Shown: positions 35,256 through 44,879 of the stretch, one piece after another
Layout of the letters: every line of letters begins with the position of its first letter
Position numbering within the stretch: position 1 is the stretch's first letter
DNA from: Cesiribacter sp. SM1
Lineage (GTDB): Bacteria; Bacteroidota; Bacteroidia; Cytophagales; Cyclobacteriaceae
Assembly (NCBI RefSeq): GCF_020178975.1
Contig: NZ_JAHXBU010000038.1
Span: 1-64,000 of the forward strand
Reading direction: 5' to 3'
Length of the DNA: 64,000 nt
The notes under the pieces: model-generated
Seen by the model: the letters and a program-made list of their open reading frames with translations, nothing else
Database searches by the model: none
Told to the model about the DNA's origin: nothing
Translations under genes and position numbers: made by a program

Positions 35256-35286
35256 AAAAGCCTGGTTCGTTTTGAACCAGGCTTTT
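35256..35286. terminator. Hairpin between the two TonB-like genes (upstream one)
   Basis: Thirteen-base stem AAAAGCCTGGTTC / GAACCAGGCTTTT with a five-base loop. A- and T-rich flanks on both sides fit a bidirectional terminator or transcription insulator. Confidence 0.75.
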
Positions 35287-35357
35287 CTAATTTAGGTGTC
35301 TCATCCTGTAAGCTGAAAGCTGTTTAGGGTTTAGGCCCCGGGATAGACGATGCAAAA

Positions 35358-35395
35358 AAAAAGCTTAACCAGTCTTGGAGCTGGTTAAGCTTTTT
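35358..35395 (-). terminator. Terminator of the second TonB-like gene
   Basis: Fifteen-base stem AAAAAGCTTAACCAG / CTGGTTAAGCTTTTT with an eight-base loop, 18 bases after the gene's stop on the minus strand. Confidence 0.85.
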
Positions 35396-35413
35396 CACCT
35401 TAAAGGTTTTTGA

Positions 35414-36100
35414 TTATTTCTGAAGCTTAAACTTCACTGGAAGGATCTTACGCTGTTTTACGGCACGTCCACGCTGCTTACCAGGGGTCCACTTTGTAAG
35501 TTTAATTACCCTGATGGCTTCTTCGTCAAGTCCGTAGCCCAATTCACGTCCTTCTACAACTTCAGCAGACTCCACATTGCCATTTTCGTCGATTACGAAG
35601 CGTACATAAGCTGTACCTTCAATACCTAAACGAATGGCCTGACGTGGATACTCGATGTTTTTGTAAAGGAATTCGTAGAATTCTTTCATGCCGCCACGAG
35701 GCTGGGCTTCTTCTTCCACGATATCAAAGATCTCCTGAACTTTCTCTTCCTTTACCGGAGGAGCTGCAGGTATGGGAATATCAACAACGGTTTCGGTGCT
35801 GATTTCTGACATATCCTGGATAGGGGGAGTCTCTTCGATTTCCTCTTCATCCGGAACTTCGATAATTTCCGGTTGCTTAGGAATTTCCTGAGGTGGTGGT
35901 GGTGGTGGTTGCTCCGTGATCGGAATGTCGATGATCTCTTCGAACTCATCGCCGGCGTAATTGTCAATTACGCTAACTTCGTCGTAGCTTTTCCATTCGA
36001 AGGCTACGACAACCAGCAAAAGGCTCACCACCAGGCCAATGTTAAAAAACAGGCTGGATTTGCGGGTTAGGTCGTACTTCGGATTCTTTTTAGGTTCCAT
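35414..36100 (-). CDS. TonB-like energy transducer (second)
   Basis: About 228 residues from ATG 36100; an in-frame ATG at 36121 would add seven residues before the usual MEPKKNPKYDL start. A membrane helix lies at about 16-33. The linker is rich in Glu and Pro, including the run EEIIDIPITEQPPPPPPQEIPKQ within 52-75. The C-terminal domain GTAYVRFVIDENGNVESAEVVEG (about 170-193) is TonB-like. Distinct from its neighbour, but the shared layout and adjacency suggest an old duplication. Proline-tract coding positions are clearly visible as repeated CCA/CCG-type codons on the coding strand. Confidence 0.87.
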   Translation of the reverse strand: MEPKKNPKYDLTRKSSLFFNIGLVVSLLLVVVAFEWKSYDEVSVIDNYAGDEFEEIIDIPITEQPPPPPPQEIPKQPEIIEVPDEEEIEETPPIQDMSEISTETVVDIPIPAAPPVKEEKVQEIFDIVEEEAQPRGGMKEFYEFLYKNIEYPRQAIRLGIEGTAYVRFVIDENGNVESAEVVEGRELGYGLDEEAIRVIKLTKWTPGKQRGRAVKQRKILPVKFKLQK

Positions 36101-36172
36101 AGACTGCAGTAAAATAAACAATTTGCAACGTCACATACTAATAACGTTAGAATTGACAAAAAGTGCAAGGCT

Positions 36173-36547
36173 TCAATATTTATATATGAGATAAAATATT
36201 CCATATCCGATAAAACAGCCCAAAGTGTTGGCAACAATGTCCATAAACTCCATGTAACGGCCGGGTATCGGAATCTGAATTACCTCAATCAAAATACTAT
36301 AACCAATACTAATGCTTAGAGATAATGGAACAGCATACTTGCGCAGGTAAGCATAAGCATACTGTTTTGTAAATCCTACAATCATCAGCAGCACCAGGAT
36401 GCCGAAGATCATAAAGTGAACTACTTTATCAAAGCTTAGCAGCTCTTCCCACAAATTAGCCTCGGGCATTGAGCCGCCTGGCGTGAGGGTAAGCAGCAGA
36501 ATGAGCAGCAGCCAGAGAAAAGTAAAGAGGTTATAGCGAAAGAACAT
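36173..36547 (-). CDS. VanZ family membrane protein
   Basis: 124 residues with three or four hydrophobic helices. The motif FDKVVHFMIFGILVLL at 39-54 and the later ILIEVIQIPIPGRYMEFMDIVANTLG at about 86-111 match VanZ-like domains. The role is unknown outside resistance to glycopeptides in Gram-positives; many VanZ-like genes are housekeeping. It follows gcvH with a 23-base gap and precedes the TonB-like gene. Confidence 0.82.
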   Translation of the reverse strand: MFFRYNLFTFLWLLLILLLTLTPGGSMPEANLWEELLSFDKVVHFMIFGILVLLMIVGFTKQYAYAYLRKYAVPLSLSISIGYSILIEVIQIPIPGRYMEFMDIVANTLGCFIGYGIFYLIYKY

Positions 36548-36570
36548 TCAGCATGAACGAAAGATAATGC

Positions 36571-36951
36571 CTACTGGCCTACCATTTCTGCATACTCGCT
36601 GGCCGACAGAAGATTGTTGTAATCATCTGTGTTTTCCAGGCGAATGCGGATCATCCAGCCTTTACCGTAAGGATCGCTGTTAACCAGTTCTGGTTCTGAT
36701 TGCAGGGCCTCGTTAACTTCTTCGATTACACCGGTGGCAGGCATAAACAGGTCAGACACTGTTTTTACAGCTTCAACTGTTCCAAACACCTCGCCCTGGT
36801 CTACGGTTTCGCCCTGGGTCTCAATCTCTACATAAACGATGTCACCCAGCTCCCGCTGAGCAAAATCAGTGATACCTACTGTAGCAATATCGCCATCCAG
36901 ACTAATCCATTCGTGGTCTTTGGTGTAGCGAAACTCTTCAGGAAATTGCAT
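36571..36951 (-). CDS. gcvH: Glycine cleavage system H protein
   Basis: 126 residues from ATG 36951; ATG 36957 two codons upstream is also possible. The lipoyl lysine is in the canonical GTVEAVKTVSDLFMP block (Lys63 counted from 36951), and KDHEWISLDGDIATVGITDFAQRELGDIVYVE is the standard biotinyl/lipoyl-type fold. It carries the aminomethyl group in glycine cleavage between GcvP and GcvT, neither of which is in this window. It lies 54 bases after sprA. Confidence 0.96.
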   Translation of the reverse strand: MQFPEEFRYTKDHEWISLDGDIATVGITDFAQRELGDIVYVEIETQGETVDQGEVFGTVEAVKTVSDLFMPATGVIEEVNEALQSEPELVNSDPYGKGWMIRIRLENTDDYNNLLSASEYAEMVGQ

Positions 36952-37005
36952 ATACATTTAGTTTTAGACAGCCAAAAATACACCTCTTTCTGAAGAAGCA
37001 AAAGT

Positions 37006-40000
37006 TTAGGGAACAATATTATACCGCAGCTGAACACCGAAAGCAGTGTTGCTTGAAGGGAATGAAGTAAGTACCCTTGGCTCGTTAATGTTGCGTCTGA
37101 AGTACATCTGCAGGCTTAGTTGCTGGTTAATAACGTAGTTAACGGTTGGGTTCAGCTGGAAGTTAAGGCTGCCGTTGGTTACGTCATCGGGTTGCTCCAG
37201 GCGTCGCTGTATGGTCTGGGTATCACGCACGGTAATACCCATCCGGAAGGTTAGGTCGTTTTTAAGCGTTACTTCCCTGCCCTGGATCCTGAAAGGTACC
37301 TTGAAGTTCTTGGTGGTATAACCAATATCAAAGCGTACATCCTGGCTCTTTAGCTCCGTTACCTGGGTATTCGAGAGGTCGAGGCCCAGGTTGCGCTCCA
37401 GGTTATAGCTCATCTGCAGGGTCATTCGCTTTTTAGTGCGCAGGTTTACACCTATCAGGGGAGCGAACTTTTCTGATATCAGCACCTGGCTGGCAATGTA
37501 CATAGGCATCGGAGCACCATTTAGTGTGTCCAGCAGCTGGTTATCTGCAGATGTATAGCCTTCAATAGAGTTATTCAGCGCCAGGTTACCTGCGTACTGA
37601 GCATTTTCGCCATAGGCTAGTGAGCTGCTGTAGCTGTTTACCGAGTAGCGCGATACATAGCTGTGGGTGATGGCGATAGAAGAGAACCTGTTCTGCAGCC
37701 ACTTTACCTTGCTAAGACCTGCATACTCGAGGCGCCAGTTAGGCAGCGGTATGCTTGGGAACGGAGATAGTTTTACATCATTAGGATCTTTGCCACTGTA
37801 GGCTGCCAGGAAGGCCGGAATCAGCACATCCTGCGAGTTAAGCCTGTAGGCAGAGTCAAGTTCGTTTGTAGCCTGTACCCTGTTCCATATCTGTGAACGG
37901 TAGGCAGCAAAATTGTCAAATGCCTTGGAACCCGATTCGCCTATTTTATCACCAAATGCTGTTGAGATAGACAGGAACGAAATACTGTAACTGCCCCTGT
38001 GTGCAGGAGTAAGCCCCATGTAGGCACCGTCCAATCCATCCAGAGGATCTTCGTCAACATAACGGAAAATCTCCTGGTAATTAGCAGTTTTCTCCTTACG
38101 TACATCTATTTGTATGCGCATATCAGGGAGGGGCTGTACATCGGCCCGCAGATCGTAGTTGATGGTATTGGTTTGGGTAAAGGGCGTAGTAAGTTCATTT
38201 GAAGTTACCAGCCATCCGTTCTGGGCTGCCTTATAGCGGATATCAGGATCCTGGCTGCCCAGCAGGAAATCGATACCCGGTGCTACAAAGCCGGAATCGA
38301 GGCCAAACAGGAAGGAACGTGGCCGGAAGCCTGGTAGCATGGTGCCCTCGGTTTGGGTGGCATTGAAGGTTATACCCCGCACCGACATCAGTCCTCTTAT
38401 CAGGCCTTTGGCAAACTTACCACCTTCGCCTGGTACAGCATTGGCGGTGGTATCTGCCTGTGGCTGACCCGGCCTTGCTGCCTGTGGGCGTGGCTGCGGG
38501 CGTGCCTTCTGCTGGCCTGCGTCGTTTATCTTTTTAAGATAGGCAGAGTTGTTGTACAGCCTTACCAGGTCAAGCTTACCGGTAACACCAGTGGTACGGA
38601 TGTTCTGTATCAGGTTACCAAACTTATCCTGCTGGTTTTCCTCACCAGTAATGCTTTCCCTGTCAGAAACAATAGAGCCGGCAGTCCAGGTATAGTTTAC
38701 CTCATATCGGGCATCTGCACTTATCCAGTTAGTGATGGGGAATTTATCAAATGGCAACCTGTAGGTAGCAGAAACTATCTGGTCGAAATTTTTCATGCGG
38801 CCAAAAGAGGCCAGGTTATCCATTATTACTTCCTGTGCTTCTTTGTTAATCTCGCCGTTTGGTTCATCGATAATGGCATTGGCGCGGGCGTTATAATCCA
38901 GTACCAGTGCGTTGGTGAGGTTCCAGCGGAAGGAGTACAGCCTGCTAAAGGTAAAGGCTTTTTCAAACTGCTGGTTGTTATAGTTTGGCAGCAGGTCGTC
39001 CCCACGGTACAGGTTGCTGGTGTATCGCCTGTCCAGATCCCAACGCACAGAAACGTTAGAAGGCAGCGGCGTGATGTTAAAATCCTTGATTAGCTGCAGC
39101 CAGGGCGAGTTAAACAGCTTACTGCCTGCTAGTGGTGACCAGGGCTTGGTTTGTGGTGAATAGTTATAAGCAACGGCAGCCTTGTAGGTTCTGAGCACAT
39201 AATCCGATATCTCCCAGCTGCTGCTCCTGATTTCGCTAAATGCGTAGGTAAGCGCCAGGTTAGACAGGTCGAAGGGGGTAGGATTTTCATCTCCTTCGCG
39301 CCGGTTTAGCCTTACATTGGTAAAGTTAATGCTACGGCGAGTAGTTCTGTTCTGAGCAATTCGCTTGTAGAAATCCTTTTCCTCGGCAGTTTCGAAAGAT
39401 TCCAGTGAGGCAGCAAGGGGTATGTCTTCGCTACCCGGATCATAGAATGGGGTATTGATGCTACGCTCAAAGGAAACAAACATAGGCACGGTGAGCCGGG
39501 CACGCTCCGGCAGGAACTTATCCAGTGCGATGTTGGCAGAGATATCGTAAGAAAGATCTTCGCCACGGGTACGCTCATTTACGCGTTGTGCAAGATCGCC
39601 ATAGCCAAGGGAGCTGTAGCGGGTAGAGGCCGTTACATTGGCAACATCGGCCAGCTTGGCATTCATGCGGGCATTGGTGGCCCAGCCTGCCTGGCGGTCA
39701 AAATCGGCTACGCGGAGTTCGTTTGCCCACACGCATACCGATTTTGGGCTCTTATCATTTACATCTTCGGGATTGCGCACACCAATCATCATGGCCCGCA
39801 GGTCATTCATTTGTGGGTTACCCTTTACATAGATGGTGTGTTTGCCTACAGTTCCGCTAAAGCGCCTGTCTTGTGGTATGTTAAGTCGGTTACGTTCTGC
39901 CTTGAGGGCATAGAGCTCCTTCAGGGCTATATCAATTTCGTTTTCACTTGGCCATATGGCTGCAGGGGTAACAGAACCCTGTGGTGTAATACTTAGCGGT

Positions 40001-43000
40001 ATTTCTATTTCGTAGTAGTGCTGGGTATTATCGGCGCCCAGGCGCAAAAAGCCTGTTACCTCACCATCGCGTACGGTAGCACCCTCCTGCTCATGGGCAT
40101 GGAAAAGCATTTTTATGTTGCCGTAATTGATCAGGTCAAGCGAAATGTTCTTAAACACTGCCCGTGCATCGCGGTCCTGCAGGTCTTCTACACACAGTTG
40201 CAGCGACTGCTCGTTCAGGCGTACCTGCTGGTTATAGGCGGTATTGTCGCGGTCGCGTATAAAGCCCGGAGGTATTACATATGGAATGGTGCTGCCATCG
40301 GCATAGCCATTATCTTCATAACCTACGGCAGAAATAGTAAAGTTGGAGATATCTTCTTCCGGCACCTGGCCCAGGCCTTCGCTGCGCAAATCCTGTTCAT
40401 AGCGGCGCCACTGGCTACCTACCAATTGCATTTTTGCAAAGCGAAGCAGGATAGGATCGGTAAAGCCGGTAAGGTAAGTACGGATGTAGCGGATGGTACG
40501 GAAGCTCTGCGGATCGCCATAGGTGTTGGTGAACTCCTGCAGCGGCACCCGGAACTGGTACCAGGTAACCTGGTCGCCATTTACGCTGTTGGTGGTGGTT
40601 ACCCTGTCAACAATATAGTTCTGGCCAACATTCATACGGTTGGGGCGCAGATCTATGGCGTACTCGTAGTACTGCTCCAGGTCGTTTATGGTGTTGTCCC
40701 TATTCAGGTCTTCGTTATCGGGAGTAGGCTTGCCTTGCGAGATGGTTCCCTGTGCAGCCTGTGCGATAGGGGTGTTGCGCTCCTGGTTATTATAGTATTT
40801 GTAACGCTCTACCACATTGGCATTGTTACCTTCGTACTGATCATCTACAAAGCTGCGGAAGTTATCTGCCGAAGGGTCATCGCTGATGTTGTTCCAGTTA
40901 CCACCGCCAAATCTGGACTGGAAATAGTTCCGTTCATCATCGTCATTTAAACCATCCATTCCCACATCCTGGTAAGCCCGTGCAGCAGGATCCAGATCGA
41001 AGGCATTGTTCAGGTACTGGCGGTCGGTTACTTTACCCCATTCGGTGAGCTTGGCATTATCTGTGCTGCCATCAGCAGGCAAGCCATTTTCGAAGCCGTG
41101 CTGGTTATCGTTTACATAATCTTCGGAGATGCTGCCCAGGTTAAATACCAGGCGGCCGCCGCTGCCTTCATTGGCTATGTTGTAATCCCTGAAAGCTTCA
41201 TTACGGCCGTTCTCCCCCTGGATAAAGGGGTCCATCATCCAGAATTCTATGTACTCGATGTTGGTTCTTTCAAAGTCTACATCGCCGGGAATGGCGCGCG
41301 TAATACCACCCCAGTTAGAGGCAGGGTTTGGTAGTACACCACCCGGCTGAATGGCAGGGTTATAATTGTAAGGCCCGCGTTCGGCAGGGTAGTAGGCAAG
41401 GTCAAAGATCGATTCGTTCAGCTGCATGTTGCGCTGATCGCGCTGAAAGAGCTCCTGAGGAATAACCTGGCGTACATAGTTGTTCCGCATATCTTCCTTG
41501 CTGAGGCCAGGAGCGTACCTGTTTCTGTCGCTTTCGCGGTAAAAGATATTATCTACAGAATACCAGGCCAGGCGTGCACGCTTATAGCCAAACGACAGGT
41601 CGTTGGAGGAGGCGCTGCCACCTGTGTAGCGGCCATCGGTCGTGAGCGGAGTAGCGGCATGGCTCCAGTCCAATATATTTCCATCGATGCGATAAGGTGT
41701 AACGGCTGTTTCGAAATCTTCGATATAGGAGGTGCCTTCGCCATCTACTACGTTAGAGGTGCCGGGTACCATCTGGGCAAACTCCCCATTGAAGGTAATG
41801 GTAGAGGTTTCTTTGGTCTGCAGCAGTGGCAGCCAGTCGAGCATGCGGGTAAGAAAATAGCTATCCTTCCTGATGCTGGCATCGAAGCCCCACTTGGTGT
41901 TTTTGATAGGCTCCTGGCCAATGCCTACGCGGGTAACAATGGGCAGTTCATTCAGGTAAAGAAGGGTTGCACCCAGGCTTATGTCTTCGTTGATCACATA
42001 ATCGAAATGGGTACCCAGGAAGCGGCGTGTCTGGAAGTTCAGCAGCGAAGCCCGCTCGTAAGAGATCCGGATTTGCTTGCCGGAGTTGGTAATGCCCTCG
42101 TTAAGAATACGCACCCGTCCGAAGTTATAGTCTACCTGGTAATCTACACCCTCGGTAAGAGGCGTGTTGCCGGCAAATACCCGCACAGAGCCAGGTGCCA
42201 CATTTATACCCTCCAGTGCAATATCCTGTACCGAAGAGGCGGCATACTTACCCTGTATAAAGTACTTGTTTTGCTCGGCCTCCAGCTCTGCATTGTACTT
42301 GGTGTTTTCGTAGAGCTCGTCGTAAACATACTTTTCCAGCACGTTTGTTTGTCCGGCAGCTATCTGCGAACGCAGGTAATCGCCAAAAGGCTCCAGCACC
42401 GGGAACATGATCAGGCCGCGTTCCAGGTTAATGGTAACCCCTTCCACAAAGTCGAAATTACCATCGGGCTGGCGGTCGTTGTTCTGGTTAAGCAGGTCGA
42501 GGCCCAGCAGGCGTATGATCGGTGTGTTTCGCAGGGGTACACCATTTCTGTCTTCACCTTCCTGCAGGTTGGGCTGGTCCAGGCCGGAGCGGTCGTCGCG
42601 GTACACTACATTTAGCTGAAATCCTTCGCGGGCCACCTGGTTTGCACCAAGGGAGTAAATATTTTTCATCATCAGGTCCCACACCGGTACCTCTGTATCG
42701 ATGTTGTTGGAGCGAAGCATTTTCAGGAAAATAACATCGTTGGCAGGTCTGTTCTGGTAGTTTTCTGTAAGCTCGCCTACCTGATAGCGTTTGCCATTGT
42801 AGGTATATTCATAGGCAACTGCAAGGGCCTCGTCTGTTTGCAGCTGGCGGTTTAAGCTGATGTACCCAAGCTCTGAATTGTAGCCGTATTCCGAAGCTGC
42901 AAGTTTTCGTGCGCTCTTAATCAGCACATAGTCGCGTCCATTGGCAAAGCCAAAATCATTTTGAAGTACATTATCGACTTGGTCTATGTTGCGCAGGCTC

Positions 43001-44280
43001 TCGTTGGCTCGAAGGTTAGCAAACAGGCTGTTGGCATTGTTGTTGTTGGGGTTGCCCCTTAGGGGAGTTACATTGGGGTTGTCGTCACGGAATACATCAT
43101 CTTCCTCACCCTCGCCCAGGTCCATAAAGGCGGCAACATTTCGCAGGCCTTCGGTTTGCTGATTACGGTTAATGATGTAGACCTCCATGCGGGTAATGTT
43201 TACCCCGGAGGTGATCTGCGGCAGGTTAGCCAGCCACTGGCCCGGGTTTACGCCATAGTTATCACGGAAAAAGTGGCCCAGGAAGAAGTGGCGGTTCAGG
43301 TCATAATCTGAGGCCCGAACCGAAAAGGTAGTGGCCTGGGAGCCTCCTTCTATGGTAATTACATCACTCTCGCCACGCTGTGTGGTGGCCACACCTGTTA
43401 CAAACAGCCGGCCAAACTGCAGCTGGGTTTTTACACCAAAGAGGCTTTGGGCACCGCTCATTAAGCTGTTGCGTACGGGCAGGCTTACATTGCCTACTTC
43501 AATTTTTTTAATGATCTCTTCAGGAAAACCAGTATACTCTACCCTGAAGTTGTTCTCAAAGTCAAAGCTGTTGTTGCTGTCGAAGTTGGCAGATATCTCC
43601 AGTTTTTCACCGATTTTTCCGATCACGTTCATATTGATCTGCTGATCGAAAATAAACTGTGGCCTGCGCTGCGCCCTGATGGGTATGGCAGGGTTTTGCA
43701 CCCGCTGAAACTCACCTCCAAAATCGAGGTTTACAAAACCGTTAGGCGTGATATTAACAAAGCTGCCACCAAAGATACGGTCCAGCGCAGGGCTGGTGTA
43801 AATGGGGGGAATAAGGCTGCGGCTACTTACGGGGCTTTCGCCATCCAAACCCGCAGACTGGGTCTTCCAGTAATTGCGAATGGCCTGCTCGCGCTGCAGG
43901 CGCATGTACTCTTCAAAACTAAGGGTAGTAGGGGGGCGATAGGGCATATCGCCAATTCTTTCGTAAATGGTATAGTTAAAACCAGTGTCTATTTCCATCT
44001 CCACCTGGGTAGGAGGGGCCGGAAAAAGCGGGGATGCATTTCTTTTGTTAGTAAAAGGATCGGCATAACGGTCCCTTGGCTGGCCGGTGGGAAACTTGCT
44101 GGGTTTGTAGGCTCCCGTGCTACGGGTTGTATCACGACCTATGGTGTCGGGCGGTGTCTGAACAGGCCCCTGCTGGAACAGGCGTGCCTTAGCAGCAAAA
44201 GCAGGAGCAGGCAGGGCTACTGGTATAGCGCTACCTACTACCAAAAGTAGGAAAATCCGGAAAAGCCAGGGCTGAATCAA
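37006..44280 (-). CDS. sprA: Cell surface protein SprA, T9SS translocon and gliding motility component
   Basis: 2,424 residues, the size of SprA (Sov), the largest T9SS protein. The signal peptide MIQPWLFRIFLLLVVGSAIPVALPAPAFA is followed by SprA-family segments such as RSLIPPIYTSPALDRIFGGS (about 152-171), IDQQINMNVIGKIGEKL-type repeats near 215-235, the loop-rich plug, and a long series of beta-strands. In Flavobacterium johnsoniae SprA is a 36-strand barrel with a gated pore through which folded cargo leaves the periplasm. It is the last gene of maeB-ruvA-sprA and starts 5 bases after the ruvA stop. The order malic enzyme-ruvA-sprA-gcvH-vanZ is widely conserved in the phylum. Confidence 0.96.
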   Translation of the reverse strand: MIQPWLFRIFLLLVVGSAIPVALPAPAFAAKARLFQQGPVQTPPDTIGRDTTRSTGAYKPSKFPTGQPRDRYADPFTNKRNASPLFPAPPTQVEMEIDTGFNYTIYERIGDMPYRPPTTLSFEEYMRLQREQAIRNYWKTQSAGLDGESPVSSRSLIPPIYTSPALDRIFGGSFVNITPNGFVNLDFGGEFQRVQNPAIPIRAQRRPQFIFDQQINMNVIGKIGEKLEISANFDSNNSFDFENNFRVEYTGFPEEIIKKIEVGNVSLPVRNSLMSGAQSLFGVKTQLQFGRLFVTGVATTQRGESDVITIEGGSQATTFSVRASDYDLNRHFFLGHFFRDNYGVNPGQWLANLPQITSGVNITRMEVYIINRNQQTEGLRNVAAFMDLGEGEEDDVFRDDNPNVTPLRGNPNNNNANSLFANLRANESLRNIDQVDNVLQNDFGFANGRDYVLIKSARKLAASEYGYNSELGYISLNRQLQTDEALAVAYEYTYNGKRYQVGELTENYQNRPANDVIFLKMLRSNNIDTEVPVWDLMMKNIYSLGANQVAREGFQLNVVYRDDRSGLDQPNLQEGEDRNGVPLRNTPIIRLLGLDLLNQNNDRQPDGNFDFVEGVTINLERGLIMFPVLEPFGDYLRSQIAAGQTNVLEKYVYDELYENTKYNAELEAEQNKYFIQGKYAASSVQDIALEGINVAPGSVRVFAGNTPLTEGVDYQVDYNFGRVRILNEGITNSGKQIRISYERASLLNFQTRRFLGTHFDYVINEDISLGATLLYLNELPIVTRVGIGQEPIKNTKWGFDASIRKDSYFLTRMLDWLPLLQTKETSTITFNGEFAQMVPGTSNVVDGEGTSYIEDFETAVTPYRIDGNILDWSHAATPLTTDGRYTGGSASSNDLSFGYKRARLAWYSVDNIFYRESDRNRYAPGLSKEDMRNNYVRQVIPQELFQRDQRNMQLNESIFDLAYYPAERGPYNYNPAIQPGGVLPNPASNWGGITRAIPGDVDFERTNIEYIEFWMMDPFIQGENGRNEAFRDYNIANEGSGGRLVFNLGSISEDYVNDNQHGFENGLPADGSTDNAKLTEWGKVTDRQYLNNAFDLDPAARAYQDVGMDGLNDDDERNYFQSRFGGGNWNNISDDPSADNFRSFVDDQYEGNNANVVERYKYYNNQERNTPIAQAAQGTISQGKPTPDNEDLNRDNTINDLEQYYEYAIDLRPNRMNVGQNYIVDRVTTTNSVNGDQVTWYQFRVPLQEFTNTYGDPQSFRTIRYIRTYLTGFTDPILLRFAKMQLVGSQWRRYEQDLRSEGLGQVPEEDISNFTISAVGYEDNGYADGSTIPYVIPPGFIRDRDNTAYNQQVRLNEQSLQLCVEDLQDRDARAVFKNISLDLINYGNIKMLFHAHEQEGATVRDGEVTGFLRLGADNTQHYYEIEIPLSITPQGSVTPAAIWPSENEIDIALKELYALKAERNRLNIPQDRRFSGTVGKHTIYVKGNPQMNDLRAMMIGVRNPEDVNDKSPKSVCVWANELRVADFDRQAGWATNARMNAKLADVANVTASTRYSSLGYGDLAQRVNERTRGEDLSYDISANIALDKFLPERARLTVPMFVSFERSINTPFYDPGSEDIPLAASLESFETAEEKDFYKRIAQNRTTRRSINFTNVRLNRREGDENPTPFDLSNLALTYAFSEIRSSSWEISDYVLRTYKAAVAYNYSPQTKPWSPLAGSKLFNSPWLQLIKDFNITPLPSNVSVRWDLDRRYTSNLYRGDDLLPNYNNQQFEKAFTFSRLYSFRWNLTNALVLDYNARANAIIDEPNGEINKEAQEVIMDNLASFGRMKNFDQIVSATYRLPFDKFPITNWISADARYEVNYTWTAGSIVSDRESITGEENQQDKFGNLIQNIRTTGVTGKLDLVRLYNNSAYLKKINDAGQQKARPQPRPQAARPGQPQADTTANAVPGEGGKFAKGLIRGLMSVRGITFNATQTEGTMLPGFRPRSFLFGLDSGFVAPGIDFLLGSQDPDIRYKAAQNGWLVTSNELTTPFTQTNTINYDLRADVQPLPDMRIQIDVRKEKTANYQEIFRYVDEDPLDGLDGAYMGLTPAHRGSYSISFLSISTAFGDKIGESGSKAFDNFAAYRSQIWNRVQATNELDSAYRLNSQDVLIPAFLAAYSGKDPNDVKLSPFPSIPLPNWRLEYAGLSKVKWLQNRFSSIAITHSYVSRYSVNSYSSSLAYGENAQYAGNLALNNSIEGYTSADNQLLDTLNGAPMPMYIASQVLISEKFAPLIGVNLRTKKRMTLQMSYNLERNLGLDLSNTQVTELKSQDVRFDIGYTTKNFKVPFRIQGREVTLKNDLTFRMGITVRDTQTIQRRLEQPDDVTNGSLNFQLNPTVNYVINQQLSLQMYFRRNINEPRVLTSFPSSNTAFGVQLRYNIVP

Positions 44281-44285
44281 AATCC

Positions 44286-44879
44286 TTATGCGTTTTTCAG
44301 GGCTGATTTTATAAGTTCTTCCAGGGAAAGGCTGTTACCGTGCTGCTTCAAAATACCATCCAAAGTTTTTTCGGCAGCAGCCCTGTTAATTCCCAAGGTT
44401 ACTAAAGCCTGCAACGCTTCCTGACGAACAGTATTGTGTGAAACAGAAGCTAAAGATGCAGAAGGATTTACAACTTCTCCCTTCATTACCTTATCGCGCA
44501 GTTCCAGAATAGCACGCTGGGCTGTTTTAGCGCCTATTCCTTTTACTCTTGAAAGCGTGCGGACATCTTCATGAACAATTGCATATTCCAGTTCTGCAGG
44601 GGTAAGGGAAGAGAGCATCATAAGGGCTGTACCGGGGCCAATACCACTTACCGAAATAAGGTGCATGAACAAGCGCTTTTCTGATCCTTCCTGAAACCCG
44701 TAGAGGGTATGCGCATCTTCTTTAATATGAAGATAAGTGAGCAGTTTGCACTGCTCCTTATCTTTTATAGATGCATAAGTATTTAAAGAGATCTTAACTT
44801 CATACCCAATGCCATTCACCTCCAGCAGTACATAAGTTGGGTCTTTATGTACCAGCCGTCCGTTAAGATAGGCGATCAT
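44286..44879 (-). CDS. ruvA: Holliday junction branch migration protein RuvA
   Basis: 197 residues. The OB-fold N-terminus ([28 protein letters not shown]) and the two helix-hairpin-helix motifs [16 protein letters not shown] (about 72-87) and [20 protein letters not shown] (about 107-126) are clear, and domain III at the C-terminus is present. RuvA tetramers bind Holliday junctions and recruit RuvB. Its start overlaps the maeB stop by 4 bases. Coupling of ruvA to sprA is normal in Bacteroidota. Confidence 0.96.
   Translation of the reverse strand: MIAYLNGRLVHKDPTYVLLEVNGIGYEVKISLNTYASIKDKEQCKLLTYLHIKEDAHTLYGFQEGSEKRLFMHLISVSGIGPGTALMMLSSLTPAELEYAIVHEDVRTLSRVKGIGAKTAQRAILELRDKVMKGEVVNPSASLASVSHNTVRQEALQALVTLGINRAAAEKTLDGILKQHGNSLSLEELIKSALKNA

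Noticed and set aside
38353-42615. Three long forward-strand frames opposite sprA (38353-39093, 40018-40950, 41659-42615)
   Set aside because: They lie fully antisense to a clear SprA gene and show no domain, signal or start context of their own.
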